From DTU064 sp045588245 (GTDB lineage: Bacteria; Bacillota; Clostridia; Oscillospirales; CAG-272): a stretch of 30,141 nucleotides of DNA. Below are positions 7,665 to 16,075 of this stretch, in pieces. Both the position numbers and the translations under genes were made by a program. The stretch is from positions 1-30,141 of the forward strand of contig JAZNDW010000020.1 of assembly GCA_045588245.1 (NCBI GenBank), given 5' to 3'. The notes under the pieces are model-generated. The model was not told the origin of the DNA, did not search any database, and worked only from the letters and a program-made list of their open reading frames with translations. Each line of letters starts with the position of its first letter. Positions within the stretch are counted from its first letter, which is position 1.

Positions 7665-9917
7665 TCAGTCCGATACATCGCCGTATTCAACCGAAAGCGT
7701 TTTTGAACGGCGCTTCATGTAGCTGTGATACGGCAGGTAAGAGGAGAGGAATCCGCACGCAACGGATACGACTATGCTCAAAATGATAGCATACCAGGGC
7801 ATATAGAACTCGTATCTGATATAGCTGAGCGTCCACTTGGGAATCGTTACGTTTACAAAGCGATACAGCCCAAAGCTCATCAGATAGCCGAGAGCTATAC
7901 AGAAAATGAATGACAAAATACTCATGAAAATACCGCCCGTTACGTAAAGCCGTCTTATATCTGTACCGAGAGCACCGATCGACTGAAGTATCGTAAACTC
8001 GTTTTCACGCTTCACGTAATAAAGCATTTGCGAGAAGAACCATATCATCGGTGAAATGGTAAGAAGGAGCGTTGCCACAAGCGTGAATATCTCGTCGTAC
8101 TGTTTATCTTCATTAACGATGCTCATGTGCAGCGCGTGGGTATTCGTGACATCGGCTCCGTCGTAAAGCATTCCCCAGTTACGAAGCTGTGTTTCAATGT
8201 TCAATACCTCAGCAGTTGAAAGCGACTGATCCACAAATACTTCAAGATTATAATAACTTACTTCAAGACCTGTCACCGTTGTGAAAGCGGAATCTGCCAT
8301 ATATATCGGCATATTGAGCGTCGGAATATCGTATATGATGGCACCGATCGTATACGTATGATATTCAAATTCATAATACTGAAGCTGTTCTTTGAGAAGC
8401 GCCATGCCCGTCATATTGTAATCGGGCGCTTTATTCTTCTTTGAAACCGTTGCGATCTCAATGGTGTCGCCGACCTGATAGTCAAAGCGACGCGTATTGT
8501 TGATTGAATCGGCAACGACGACCATATTTTCGTCCTGTAGAGGTGCGGAAAGATCGCCGACGTAATTATACTTTTCAAGATTGGAAATGATATCTTCATC
8601 TATCGTTCGGTACTGTATCTCGTTTGTCACTCTGTAGCCGTCGGACGAAACGACAAGATTTGAAAAAGCAACGGTATGATCAGACTGCACTCTCATGTGC
8701 GTTTCGCTTTGGTTTGCATTATCGGTATTCGACTTGCTTACAAGCGTGATGCCGTCTATATTATAAAGCTCATAGCGCATGAAATCGTTGTATTCAAGGC
8801 CGTCCTCGTCGAGCTGAATGGTAAACTGAGCTTTTTCATGCGAAAGGGTTACTCTCGTGATCTCCGCGATATAAAGACCCGAAATAAACAAAGACGTAAA
8901 CAATACGGCTGAAACGATCAGGCGCAGATTGTATTTTCGAAATCTCCACGTTGAAAACATCTCATATTGCAACGGGAACTTCGTTCCGAAAATTTTGATG
9001 GAACGGCGCGGGGATGAAACGAGGTTCGAGTTATCCTGCGATACGATCAGCGACATCGGCTCCTTGATCGACATCAAACGCATCGGGAACCACACCGAAA
9101 GAAGCAGCACTATGAGTCCATAAACTATCGTTAGCAGAAGCATCCATACGTTGACCGAGAACGGCAGCCCCGCACTCGTCAGTATGAGTCGGGATATCAG
9201 AATCGACACCGCGGTTGCGGGAACGAACGTGATAGCGTAAACGCAGAACATTTCCCAGAACGCCGTTTCAAAAAGCTTTTTGAAATCGGCGCCGAAGCTC
9301 ATATAAATACCATAAATGAACTTATAGTGATTGATTCTGATGTTATATAAAACGACGAGCAGAAAAACGGACAGCGCGATAAGTGCCGCGATTGAAACCG
9401 CATATATTGCGCGGTTGGCAAGAAGATTGTTGTCAAATCTCAAAAGCGGCGTTCTGTAATACGTAATAGCCTCGCCGTTATCGCTGTGTTTAACGAGCTC
9501 CTTCAGGTATTTATTGATAAACCTATCTTCTGAAAACGCGATCTCTTCATCGGTGTCGCCCTTCAGCATGATATACATATCGTAATCGACGGTGCTGTCA
9601 AACTCACTCGTATGCTTGATCACACGAACGATATCGAAAACATTATCGTTTGAAAAGACCACAAGGCTGTTGTTTTCGATCAGAAGCATCTGATAATCGT
9701 TGAGTCCCTTGACCATCATGTGATAATCGTATTCTTCTTTGACGTGCTGCCATTCGATCTCGTCGTTATTAAAAAGAATAACCGTCAGCGTTGCAAAAAA
9801 AGTATGTATAATAAAAAGCGCGGCAAAAAAGCACAGATATTGCGAAAAGTTCGCAAATACGTTTTTTACCGCCATTTTCAGTGATTTATGTAGGTACGTT
9901 ATAATATCGCCGAGCAT
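7665..9917 (-). CDS. FtsX-family ABC transporter permease
   Basis: The 750-residue membrane protein has hydrophobic segments near residues 23-49, 170-192, 223-246, 256-278 and 333-352. After a large hydrophilic domain of about 270 residues, three more segments lie near the C-terminus (about 628-650, 677-700 and 722-742). This arrangement of FtsX-type helices around a big extracytoplasmic domain matches large Firmicute permeases of the MacB/BceB group. Both the first loop (residues 50-170) and the middle domain are predicted to be outside. It is co-oriented with, and 46 bases from, the matching ATPase, so the pair forms one exporter. GAGGG precedes the ATG, and a good SigA promoter lies about 40 bases further upstream. 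The exported substrate cannot be told from the sequence. Confidence 0.9.
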   Translation of the reverse strand: MLGDIITYLHKSLKMAVKNVFANFSQYLCFFAALFIIHTFFATLTVILFNNDEIEWQHVKEEYDYHMMVKGLNDYQMLLIENNSLVVFSNDNVFDIVRVIKHTSEFDSTVDYDMYIMLKGDTDEEIAFSEDRFINKYLKELVKHSDNGEAITYYRTPLLRFDNNLLANRAIYAVSIAALIALSVFLLVVLYNIRINHYKFIYGIYMSFGADFKKLFETAFWEMFCVYAITFVPATAVSILISRLILTSAGLPFSVNVWMLLLTIVYGLIVLLLSVWFPMRLMSIKEPMSLIVSQDNSNLVSSPRRSIKIFGTKFPLQYEMFSTWRFRKYNLRLIVSAVLFTSLFISGLYIAEITRVTLSHEKAQFTIQLDEDGLEYNDFMRYELYNIDGITLVSKSNTDNANQSETHMRVQSDHTVAFSNLVVSSDGYRVTNEIQYRTIDEDIISNLEKYNYVGDLSAPLQDENMVVVADSINNTRRFDYQVGDTIEIATVSKKNKAPDYNMTGMALLKEQLQYYEFEYHTYTIGAIIYDIPTLNMPIYMADSAFTTVTGLEVSYYNLEVFVDQSLSTAEVLNIETQLRNWGMLYDGADVTNTHALHMSIVNEDKQYDEIFTLVATLLLTISPMIWFFSQMLYYVKRENEFTILQSIGALGTDIRRLYVTGGIFMSILSFIFCIALGYLMSFGLYRFVNVTIPKWTLSYIRYEFYMPWYAIILSIVVSVACGFLSSYLPYHSYMKRRSKTLSVEYGDVSD

Positions 9918-10146
9918 TATTCCCTCACCAAGATAAATATATTAATAACATTAAGATTATACACCCGTTATCAAAAATTGTCACTATCGTTTTTGAAGTT
10001 TTTTTCCGTTCATGATTTTTTTACAATCATTTTTGTAAAAAAATCATTCTATGTCGAACGAAGTGAAATCTTGCGCGTCATGATAATTTATGTTATTATT
10101 ATATCATAGAAAAATCGGTAATGAACCGAAAACCACGGAGCGATAA
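9918..10146. other. Divergent intergenic region between the exporter and the yhaO-like gene
   Basis: This AT-rich spacer holds the exporter promoter on the minus strand. At about 10016-10044 there is a T-rich/A-rich inverted repeat (TTTTTTTACA ... TGTAAAAAAA). A weak plus-strand promoter candidate is TTGCGC (10071-10076), a 17-base spacer and TATTAT (10094-10099). The ribosome binding site ACGGAGCG precedes the ATG at 10147. No coding sequence is seen. Confidence 0.5.
9956..9984 (-). promoter_or_regulatory. SigA promoter of the FtsX/ABC exporter operon
   Basis: Read on the minus strand, GTGACA is followed by a 17-base spacer and TATAAT, matching consensus at 11 of 12 positions. It lies about 40 bases upstream of the permease start codon. 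Confidence 0.8.
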
Positions 10147-11256
10147 ATGCTTAAAATTATCCACACAGGTGACATACATCTCGACAGCCCTTTTTCGGGA
10201 CTCGATGAAAGACGTGCCGAAATCCGCAAAACCGAACTTCGGGGAACATTCTCTTCGCTGATGACGTACATCCGCACGAATGCCGTCGATATTTTGCTCG
10301 TAGCGGGCGATTTTTTCGACCGTGGATTTGTGACTCGTGAAACTGTTTCGATCGTTATGCGCGAATTTTCGCGTGTTCCGGACTGCAAGATCATAATCAG
10401 CCCCGGCAATCACGATCCGTACACGCCCGACAGCGTATACGCGAAGGTTAGGTTTCCTGAAAACGTCTATATCTTCAAAGACGAAAAGCAAAGCTGCTTC
10501 TCTTTTCCCGAGCTCGGAGTCGACGTTTACGGCTACGCTTTCACGGGTGAGTCGCTCGCCGAATGCCCCGTTGAACCTGCGGAGAATAATGACCGCATAA
10601 AGCTGCTCTGCGCACACGCACATCTCGGTGCGCCCACATCGACTTATGCGCCCACGTCCGCGGCGCGCCTTTCCGCATGCGGATTCGACTACGCCGCTCT
10701 CGGTCACGTCCACAATGCACCGCCTCTCGCCGAAGAGGACGGCTGCGTTTACGGCTATTGCGGTTGTCTTGAAGGACGCGGATTTGACGAAACGGGCACG
10801 AAGGGCGCCATTCAGCTTGAGATCAACGAAGGAAAACTGACTGCCCGTACGCTGTCTTTTGCAAAGCGTAAATATGAATGGTGCCGTATCTCCGTTTCGG
10901 GTGTAACGTCCGCACACGAGCTGACGGACCGTATCCGCGCTCTGATCAAAGAAAAACGCTACGGCACGGAAACGCTTCTGCGTGTCACGCTTGAGGGATC
11001 TTTGCCGTCATCTCTTATCGTGTCGCCTGACATGATCGCCGCAGACATCACCGAAGTTTATTCCGTTGAGATCAAAGATGAAACGACACTACTTCTCGAT
11101 GATGAATACCTGATGAACGATCCCACCGTAAAAGGCGAGTTTTACCGTTTGCTCCGTCCACAGCTTGAAGACAGTGATCCTGAAATTCGCCGCACCGCGC
11201 TCCGCGCTCTGCGCTACGGCATGGCGGCTATGGCAGGCGAAAACATCACAGATTAA
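10147..11256 (+). CDS. Metallophosphoesterase, SbcD/YhaO-like DNA repair nuclease subunit
   Basis: This 369-residue protein belongs to the Mre11/SbcD branch of calcineurin-like phosphoesterases. The metal-binding motifs are in order: GDIHLD (Asp9, His11), GDFFDRG (Asp55, Asp58), GNHDP (Asn88, His89), then CAHAHLG and ALGHVHN. The N-terminal wording HTGDIHLDSPFSGL is typical of YhaO of Bacillus. The region after residue 240 is the variable capping part. It is followed after 12 bases by a YhaN-like ATPase, and the two are expected to form a nuclease-ATPase complex analogous to SbcCD or Mre11-Rad50. The exact DNA substrate is not known for this family. Confidence 0.9.
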   Translation: MLKIIHTGDIHLDSPFSGLDERRAEIRKTELRGTFSSLMTYIRTNAVDILLVAGDFFDRGFVTRETVSIVMREFSRVPDCKIIISPGNHDPYTPDSVYAKVRFPENVYIFKDEKQSCFSFPELGVDVYGYAFTGESLAECPVEPAENNDRIKLLCAHAHLGAPTSTYAPTSAARLSACGFDYAALGHVHNAPPLAEEDGCVYGYCGCLEGRGFDETGTKGAIQLEINEGKLTARTLSFAKRKYEWCRISVSGVTSAHELTDRIRALIKEKRYGTETLLRVTLEGSLPSSLIVSPDMIAADITEVYSVEIKDETTLLLDDEYLMNDPTVKGEFYRLLRPQLEDSDPEIRRTALRALRYGMAAMAGENITD

Positions 11257-11268
11257 AGGAGCCGCAGA

Positions 11269-13590
11269 ATGTATATAGAAAGCATAAACATCAAAAGCTT
11301 CGGACGCCTTACCGATTACAGTATAACGTTGTCGGACGGAATGAACATCTTTGAGGGCGATAATGAATCGGGCAAATCGACAATCGCTGAATTTATCAAA
11401 TTCATGCTCTACGGAATGCAATCGAAAACCGTTGGCGATAACGTACTTTCCGAACGCAAAAAGTACATAAACTGGAACACAGGCCTTGCCTCAGGCTCCA
11501 TGACCGTCGTTATCGACGGGATTCGTATCCTGATCGAACGCTCAATGACAGCATCGACGGACGGCATGGGCAACATCGCTTACCGCGAAACGCTGAAAAT
11601 GACAGACACTGAAACGGGCGCACAGCTTCACAGAGGCAAAAATCCCGGTGATGCGCTTTTGGGCATCCCCGAAGACGTTTTTGCGTCGACCGCATTCATC
11701 CGTCAGCTTTCAGGAGCACGTGTTGACGGCGATAAACTTTCTTCATCTGCCGAAAACCTGCTTTTCACAGCGGATGAAGCCGTCAGTACCGAAAAATCCA
11801 TCGAAAGGCTCGACGCTGTGCGCCGACAACTGCTTCACAAAAACGGAAAAGGCGGCTCTATATATGATAAAGAGCGCCGACGCGCCGAGTTTTCAATGAA
11901 GCTTGAATCGGCAAAGCGCGTTGCGGGTGAGCTTATCATCGTTGAAAATTCCATCACAGAGCTTACGGAGAAGCGTAAGACCGCCGAGAGTAACCGAGAA
12001 GCAAGCCGCAAGAAAAACAAAAACTATGAAGCTGTAAAAAAGCTTCATTTGTTCAACAGGCTCCATAGCGTTGAGGACGAACTTTCCATGCTCTGTTCGG
12101 AGCGGGAATCGCTCATCACGTCTGCGCTCGTCGGCGATCACTTCCCCGATAAAGATTACGTTAATGAGCTTCATGCGTGCGGCAACACACTCTCCTCCGC
12201 ATCTGCTTCAATCACAAGATTGTCTCGCCGCCTCGACGACTGCAGGCGCGAACTCGGTAACGCTTCGGACGTCGAACGCCGACGGCACCTCATCTGTGAC
12301 GAAAACGCCGCAGACGAAATCCTCCATACTGCCAAAAAGAAGCAAAAAGCAAAGCGTTCGCTCCATATCACAGCGGCACTTCTGCTGATGGTCACCGTCA
12401 TTTGCGTCGGTGTTGCTGCCGTATACCGCGCGTCTCTGTTGCTCCCTCTCGTCGGTGCCGCAGGAGTCGCCGTAACCGTTATCGGCGCCGTCGCCTGTCT
12501 TTCAGCCGCCTCTGCCGCATCACGCAAGCTGAATGCTTTACTTACGGAGTACGGCGCTAATTCCATAGAGGAGCTGCCGATCATACTTGACGAGCTTGCG
12601 GCAGCCGCCGTCCGCGACGATGAGCTTTCGGCTGAAATTGAATCTCTCGACGAGGAGCTTCGTGCAAAATATGATGTTTATGATGGCGAGCTTGCTCACG
12701 CAAAGGAGCTCATTTCAAAAAGAGGAATCACCGTACAAAGCAATGACGATATCCCCGAAAAGCTTGGTTTGCTTACATCCGCATCCGAGATGATATCCGT
12801 GCGCGAAGATGAGCTTTCGAAAAAAACAGAAGCGTGCCGCAACGTCAAAGCCGCAATTCTATCCGATCTTGACGGTGCCGACGAAAAAACCGTCCGAGAG
12901 ATCACAAAAGAGATAAACGTAGCTGAATACGATGCCATCACCCCTTCCGCGCTGAGGCTTGAGGTGGAATTCAACGAAAACGCCGTAGCGCGGCTGACCG
13001 AAACGATACACGAGCTTGAAGTCAAGCGGGTTCAGCTTCTTTCCATGCGCGAGGATCCCGCAGAGCTTGCCGTAAAGCTTGATCTGTTGACGTCGGAAAT
13101 ATCCTCCGAACGCAAACGTTACGATGCCATAATGCTCGCCATTCAAACACTCGGACGCGCCGGCGAGGGCGTCCGCGAAAGCATCGTACCGCGCATACGC
13201 GAATTAGCTAAGCTCTATCTTTCGGGAATCACAGACGGGAAATATACAAATATCGCCGTAAACGGCGAATTTGCGATGACAGTCAATGCAGACGGAGCAT
13301 TCCGCGAGCTTGAATACATGAGCGAGGGCACCGCGGACGCGGCATATCTGTCGCTTCGTATGGCGCTGATCAGAATCTTATATAAGAAAACGCTCCCCCC
13401 TCTCGTATTCGATGAAACGTTCGCTCACATGGATGACAACAGAGCCGCCGCCGCGATGAAATTGCTTTCATCTGCAGGCAATATGCAGTCTATCATTTTC
13501 ACCTGCCATGACCGCGAGAGCAAGCTTGCATCGGCTTTATCGGAGCGCACGTATAATCAACCCTATAAAATAAAAGTGTCGATCGTTTAA
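11269..13590 (+). CDS. YhaN/SbcC-like AAA ATPase partner of the upstream nuclease
   Basis: This is a 773-residue SMC/Rad50-like ATPase. The N-terminal half-site has Walker A GDNESGKST (residues 30-38). The C-terminal half-site has a signature-like EGTADAAYLSLRM near residue 688 and Walker B PLVFDETFAHMDD near residue 711. The intervening region is rich in coiled coil (for example residues 190-280 and 430-600). It is interrupted near residues 364-412 by two hydrophobic segments, as in YhaN, which suggests membrane attachment. It is smaller than SbcC. The ribosome binding site AAAGGAG lies 7 bases before the ATG, just behind the nuclease gene. The last codons form the left arm of the terminator and the stop codon sits in the loop. 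Confidence 0.9.
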   Translation: MYIESINIKSFGRLTDYSITLSDGMNIFEGDNESGKSTIAEFIKFMLYGMQSKTVGDNVLSERKKYINWNTGLASGSMTVVIDGIRILIERSMTASTDGMGNIAYRETLKMTDTETGAQLHRGKNPGDALLGIPEDVFASTAFIRQLSGARVDGDKLSSSAENLLFTADEAVSTEKSIERLDAVRRQLLHKNGKGGSIYDKERRRAEFSMKLESAKRVAGELIIVENSITELTEKRKTAESNREASRKKNKNYEAVKKLHLFNRLHSVEDELSMLCSERESLITSALVGDHFPDKDYVNELHACGNTLSSASASITRLSRRLDDCRRELGNASDVERRRHLICDENAADEILHTAKKKQKAKRSLHITAALLLMVTVICVGVAAVYRASLLLPLVGAAGVAVTVIGAVACLSAASAASRKLNALLTEYGANSIEELPIILDELAAAAVRDDELSAEIESLDEELRAKYDVYDGELAHAKELISKRGITVQSNDDIPEKLGLLTSASEMISVREDELSKKTEACRNVKAAILSDLDGADEKTVREITKEINVAEYDAITPSALRLEVEFNENAVARLTETIHELEVKRVQLLSMREDPAELAVKLDLLTSEISSERKRYDAIMLAIQTLGRAGEGVRESIVPRIRELAKLYLSGITDGKYTNIAVNGEFAMTVNADGAFRELEYMSEGTADAAYLSLRMALIRILYKKTLPPLVFDETFAHMDDNRAAAAMKLLSSAGNMQSIIFTCHDRESKLASALSERTYNQPYKIKVSIV

Positions 13591-13606
13591 GATCGACACT
13601 TTTTTG
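13572..13606. terminator. Bidirectional terminator overlapping the stop codon of the yhaN-like gene
   Basis: A 13-bp stem (AAAAGTGTCGATC / GATCGACACTTTT) encloses a 6-base loop containing the TAA stop at 13588-13590. A T run follows on the plus strand and an A-rich run precedes the stem, so it can also serve the convergent GH31 gene ending at 13613. Confidence 0.9.
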
Positions 13607-13612
13607 TCATTT

Positions 13613-15577
13613 TCACTTGATCAGCTTAAATACGGGCATATAATCAAGCGGTGCCGACGCCGTAACGTATTCGCCAACGCTTTCGATTATACCGCTGCCG
13701 TCCTGCGCTTCCCACTTGCCTTCGGGCAGGTACACACGGCGCTCTCTTGCGCCGTATTCGGTAACGGGCGCGACGAGATAGTCTGCTCCGAACATATACT
13801 GATCGGCAGCATCCCATGCCGCCTCGTCGTTCGGGAATTCAAGAAACATCGCTCTTATCATGGGCTTACCGTTCACTCTCGCTTCGTCCGCCGTAGCCTT
13901 GATGTACGGCTTCATATCCTCGCGGATACCGAGATATTTCAGAAAAATCTCGTAATTTTCCTCTCCGTAGCTCCAAAGCTCATTTTCCGCACCTGAGGAG
14001 CAGAAGCCGCCGCCTCGATCGGTATTGTGTGCGAGCGCACCGATATTGGGCTGTCTGTCACCGTGCATACGTAGGATCGGCGTGAACACCGCCCACTGAT
14101 ACCAGCGGACGATAAGCTCGCGGAACACGGGATCGTTGATGTTGCCGCCGTAAAATCCGCCCGTGTCGGAGATCCAATACGGTATACCCGCAACACCCAT
14201 GTTTATGCCGTTGGCGATCTGCCGTTTCATCTGCGGGAATGTAGAGTCAATATCGCCCGACCAGACGAGCGTGCCGTATTTGGGGCTTCCGACCCACGCA
14301 CAGCGAACGAGATTCAATATATCGGGAGTGCCGTCGGACTTCAGCCCATCGTATACCATTCTCGAATGCAGACGCGGATATATGTTACCGACCTGCAGGT
14401 CGGCACCGAGATAGTAGCGGTACAGATCGTAGTCATAGATCGAATATTCAGGCTCGGCTTCGTCGAGCCAGAACATATCTATACCGTATCCGCCGTAGTT
14501 TTTCTTAAGGATATTATATGCAAATTTTCTTGCTTCGGGATTCGTCGCATCGTAAATGCGTTCGGGGCCGTTAAAATCGAATGCAATCGGAAGCCCTCTG
14601 TCGGAGCTGACCAAAAATCCGTTATGTGCAAAGCCGTGATAGTTTTTGCTTCGCGGGTCTACCGTCGGCCATACGGACACCATAAGACGCGTTCCCATAG
14701 ATTTAAGCTCGTCTACCATCGCCTGCGGATCGGGCCAATATTCAGGGTCAAACGACCAGTCTCCCTGATAGATCCAATGGAAAAAGTCAATAACGATAAC
14801 GTCAAGCTTTATGCCGCGTCGGTGATATTCTCTCGCCACGGTGAGCAGCTCTTCCTGTGTGCGATAGCGAAGCTTACACTGCCAGAGTCCGAGCAGACTT
14901 TCGGGCAGCTCAGTCGGGCGTCCCGTCACCTCGGTATATTTTTCAATGATCTTTGCAGGTGTGTCTGCGGCGCATACCCAATAATCAACCTTTTTCGTTG
15001 ACATAGCGCGCCACTCCGTTATATTTTCCGCGAAATTGACGCTTCCGATAGCGGGATTGTTCCACAAGAAGCCGTAGCCGCGATTTGAAATGAAGAACGG
15101 TACCGAAATCTGCGAATTTCTGTGTGCGAGCTCAAGCGAACAGCCCTTCAGGTCGTATTTTGCTCCGCGATACTGCCCCATACCGTGTATCTTCTCGCCG
15201 TCAAAGGCGCGGAAGCGCACCGTCGCCTCAAAGCCGTCGTTTCCGAGCGTGGGACGGTACTGACGTGCCGAGGTATGCAGCGGCCATTCGTAGTGTTCCT
15301 CTTCAAAAAGAAGACGTTCTCCGTCCGTAAAACGGAGGAACGAGCCGTGCAACTCACAGCGGATACCGCTGTTTTCAATATAGACAGGACCGCGTTCTCC
15401 CGGTTCCGGCGCCGCCACTTTAACGTCTGCGGCAGGGGTAGGTTCAAGCGCCCACATCTCGTCGGGGATAGGACCGTATGGGACGGTACAAACGCGCAGT
15501 CCGCGTCCGACAGCCTCAATGCGGATCGTTTCGTTTCCGTTTGTAACGGTGATGGAAGTGTTTGTTTTCGTAATCAT
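13613..15577 (-). CDS. Glycoside hydrolase family 31 enzyme (alpha-xylosidase or alpha-glucosidase type)
   Basis: This enzyme hydrolyses terminal alpha-linked sugars by a retaining mechanism. The 654-residue protein has an N-terminal beta-sandwich (about residues 1-220), the GH31 barrel (about 225-580) and a C-terminal beta domain. The nucleophile motif is DMFWLDEAEPEY, with Asp372 as nucleophile, and the acid/base motif is LVWSGDIDSTF, with Asp442. The WLDEAEPE form is common in alpha-xylosidases and related enzymes rather than in classical maltases. Other GH31 landmarks are VIDFFHWIYQGDWSFD and GIPYWISDTGGF. There is no signal peptide, so it acts inside the cell on imported oligosaccharides. 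GGGAGG lies about 11 bases before the ATG. It is a single-gene unit; substrate specificity is inferred only. Confidence 0.93.
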   Translation of the reverse strand: MITKTNTSITVTNGNETIRIEAVGRGLRVCTVPYGPIPDEMWALEPTPAADVKVAAPEPGERGPVYIENSGIRCELHGSFLRFTDGERLLFEEEHYEWPLHTSARQYRPTLGNDGFEATVRFRAFDGEKIHGMGQYRGAKYDLKGCSLELAHRNSQISVPFFISNRGYGFLWNNPAIGSVNFAENITEWRAMSTKKVDYWVCAADTPAKIIEKYTEVTGRPTELPESLLGLWQCKLRYRTQEELLTVAREYHRRGIKLDVIVIDFFHWIYQGDWSFDPEYWPDPQAMVDELKSMGTRLMVSVWPTVDPRSKNYHGFAHNGFLVSSDRGLPIAFDFNGPERIYDATNPEARKFAYNILKKNYGGYGIDMFWLDEAEPEYSIYDYDLYRYYLGADLQVGNIYPRLHSRMVYDGLKSDGTPDILNLVRCAWVGSPKYGTLVWSGDIDSTFPQMKRQIANGINMGVAGIPYWISDTGGFYGGNINDPVFRELIVRWYQWAVFTPILRMHGDRQPNIGALAHNTDRGGGFCSSGAENELWSYGEENYEIFLKYLGIREDMKPYIKATADEARVNGKPMIRAMFLEFPNDEAAWDAADQYMFGADYLVAPVTEYGARERRVYLPEGKWEAQDGSGIIESVGEYVTASAPLDYMPVFKLIK

Positions 15578-15718
15578 AGGGTAGCCGTCCTCCCATATTA
15601 TTTTTTCATTTTTATTTTATCATATTAATACGGTTTTGTATTTACATTATCGAAAATATTAATGACATTTTTTGTGCTTTTTGAATGCATCGATACTACA
15701 GTATACCGCCGCAACGTC

Positions 15719-15762
15719 AAACGGGCAAATCTCCTCATTTTCGGAGATTTGCCCGTTTTTTT
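15719..15762. terminator. Strong terminator hairpin after the small RyR gene
   Basis: A 16-bp perfect stem (AAACGGGCAAATCTCC / GGAGATTTGCCCGTTT) with an 8-base loop lies just past the RyR gene stop. The longer T run is on the plus strand, and only three T residues follow on the minus strand where the gene is read. The assignment to the RyR operon rests on position. Confidence 0.75.
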
Positions 15763-16051
15763 ATAGAGAGTTATTTTTCTCGATCGTATAGCCCATGGCT
15801 ATGATCGCCCTCAGTGTTTCGATCGCCGTTTTTCTGTCATAATCCTTTTCCGATTCGGGAAGCTCGGAATACGGCACGAGGCACGGCGTCGTTTTTTTGT
15901 CGTCGTCTCTCTTTTCTCCGTATGTCCATCCCTGCTCGATGCGTCCTATTGCCCACGTTTCGTGAACGTTTTCGGCGATCTGCTCCATAAGCTCCATAAG
16001 CTCTATGGGTAATTTAATCTCTTTGGTATCTATCGGTTTCGGTTCGTACAT
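15761..16051 (-). CDS. Small free-standing RyR (ryanodine receptor repeat) domain protein
   Basis: The 96-residue protein is almost entirely one RyR domain of the type first seen in ryanodine receptors and also found in bacteria. Landmarks are IAENVHETWAIGRIEQGW, YGEKRDDDKKTTPCLVPY, LPESEKDYDRKTAIETL and RAIIAMGYTI. The ligand of bacterial RyR domains is not established; binding of a small, possibly nucleotide-derived, molecule is only a hypothesis. GAGGGGG lies 5 bases before the ATG. The gene starts 24 bases after the stop of a large membrane protein that carries its own divergent RyR domain. The two are therefore surely one operon and probably work together, for example as ligand-binding accessory and channel. 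Confidence 0.92.
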   Translation of the reverse strand: MYEPKPIDTKEIKLPIELMELMEQIAENVHETWAIGRIEQGWTYGEKRDDDKKTTPCLVPYSELPESEKDYDRKTAIETLRAIIAMGYTIEKNNSL

Positions 16052-16075
16052 AGTGCCCCCTCTTTCAGGATTATA

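Noticed and set aside
10099..10917. Minus-strand open frame opposite the yhaO-like gene
   Set aside because: The plus strand carries all phosphoesterase metal motifs; the opposite frame is an antisense shadow.
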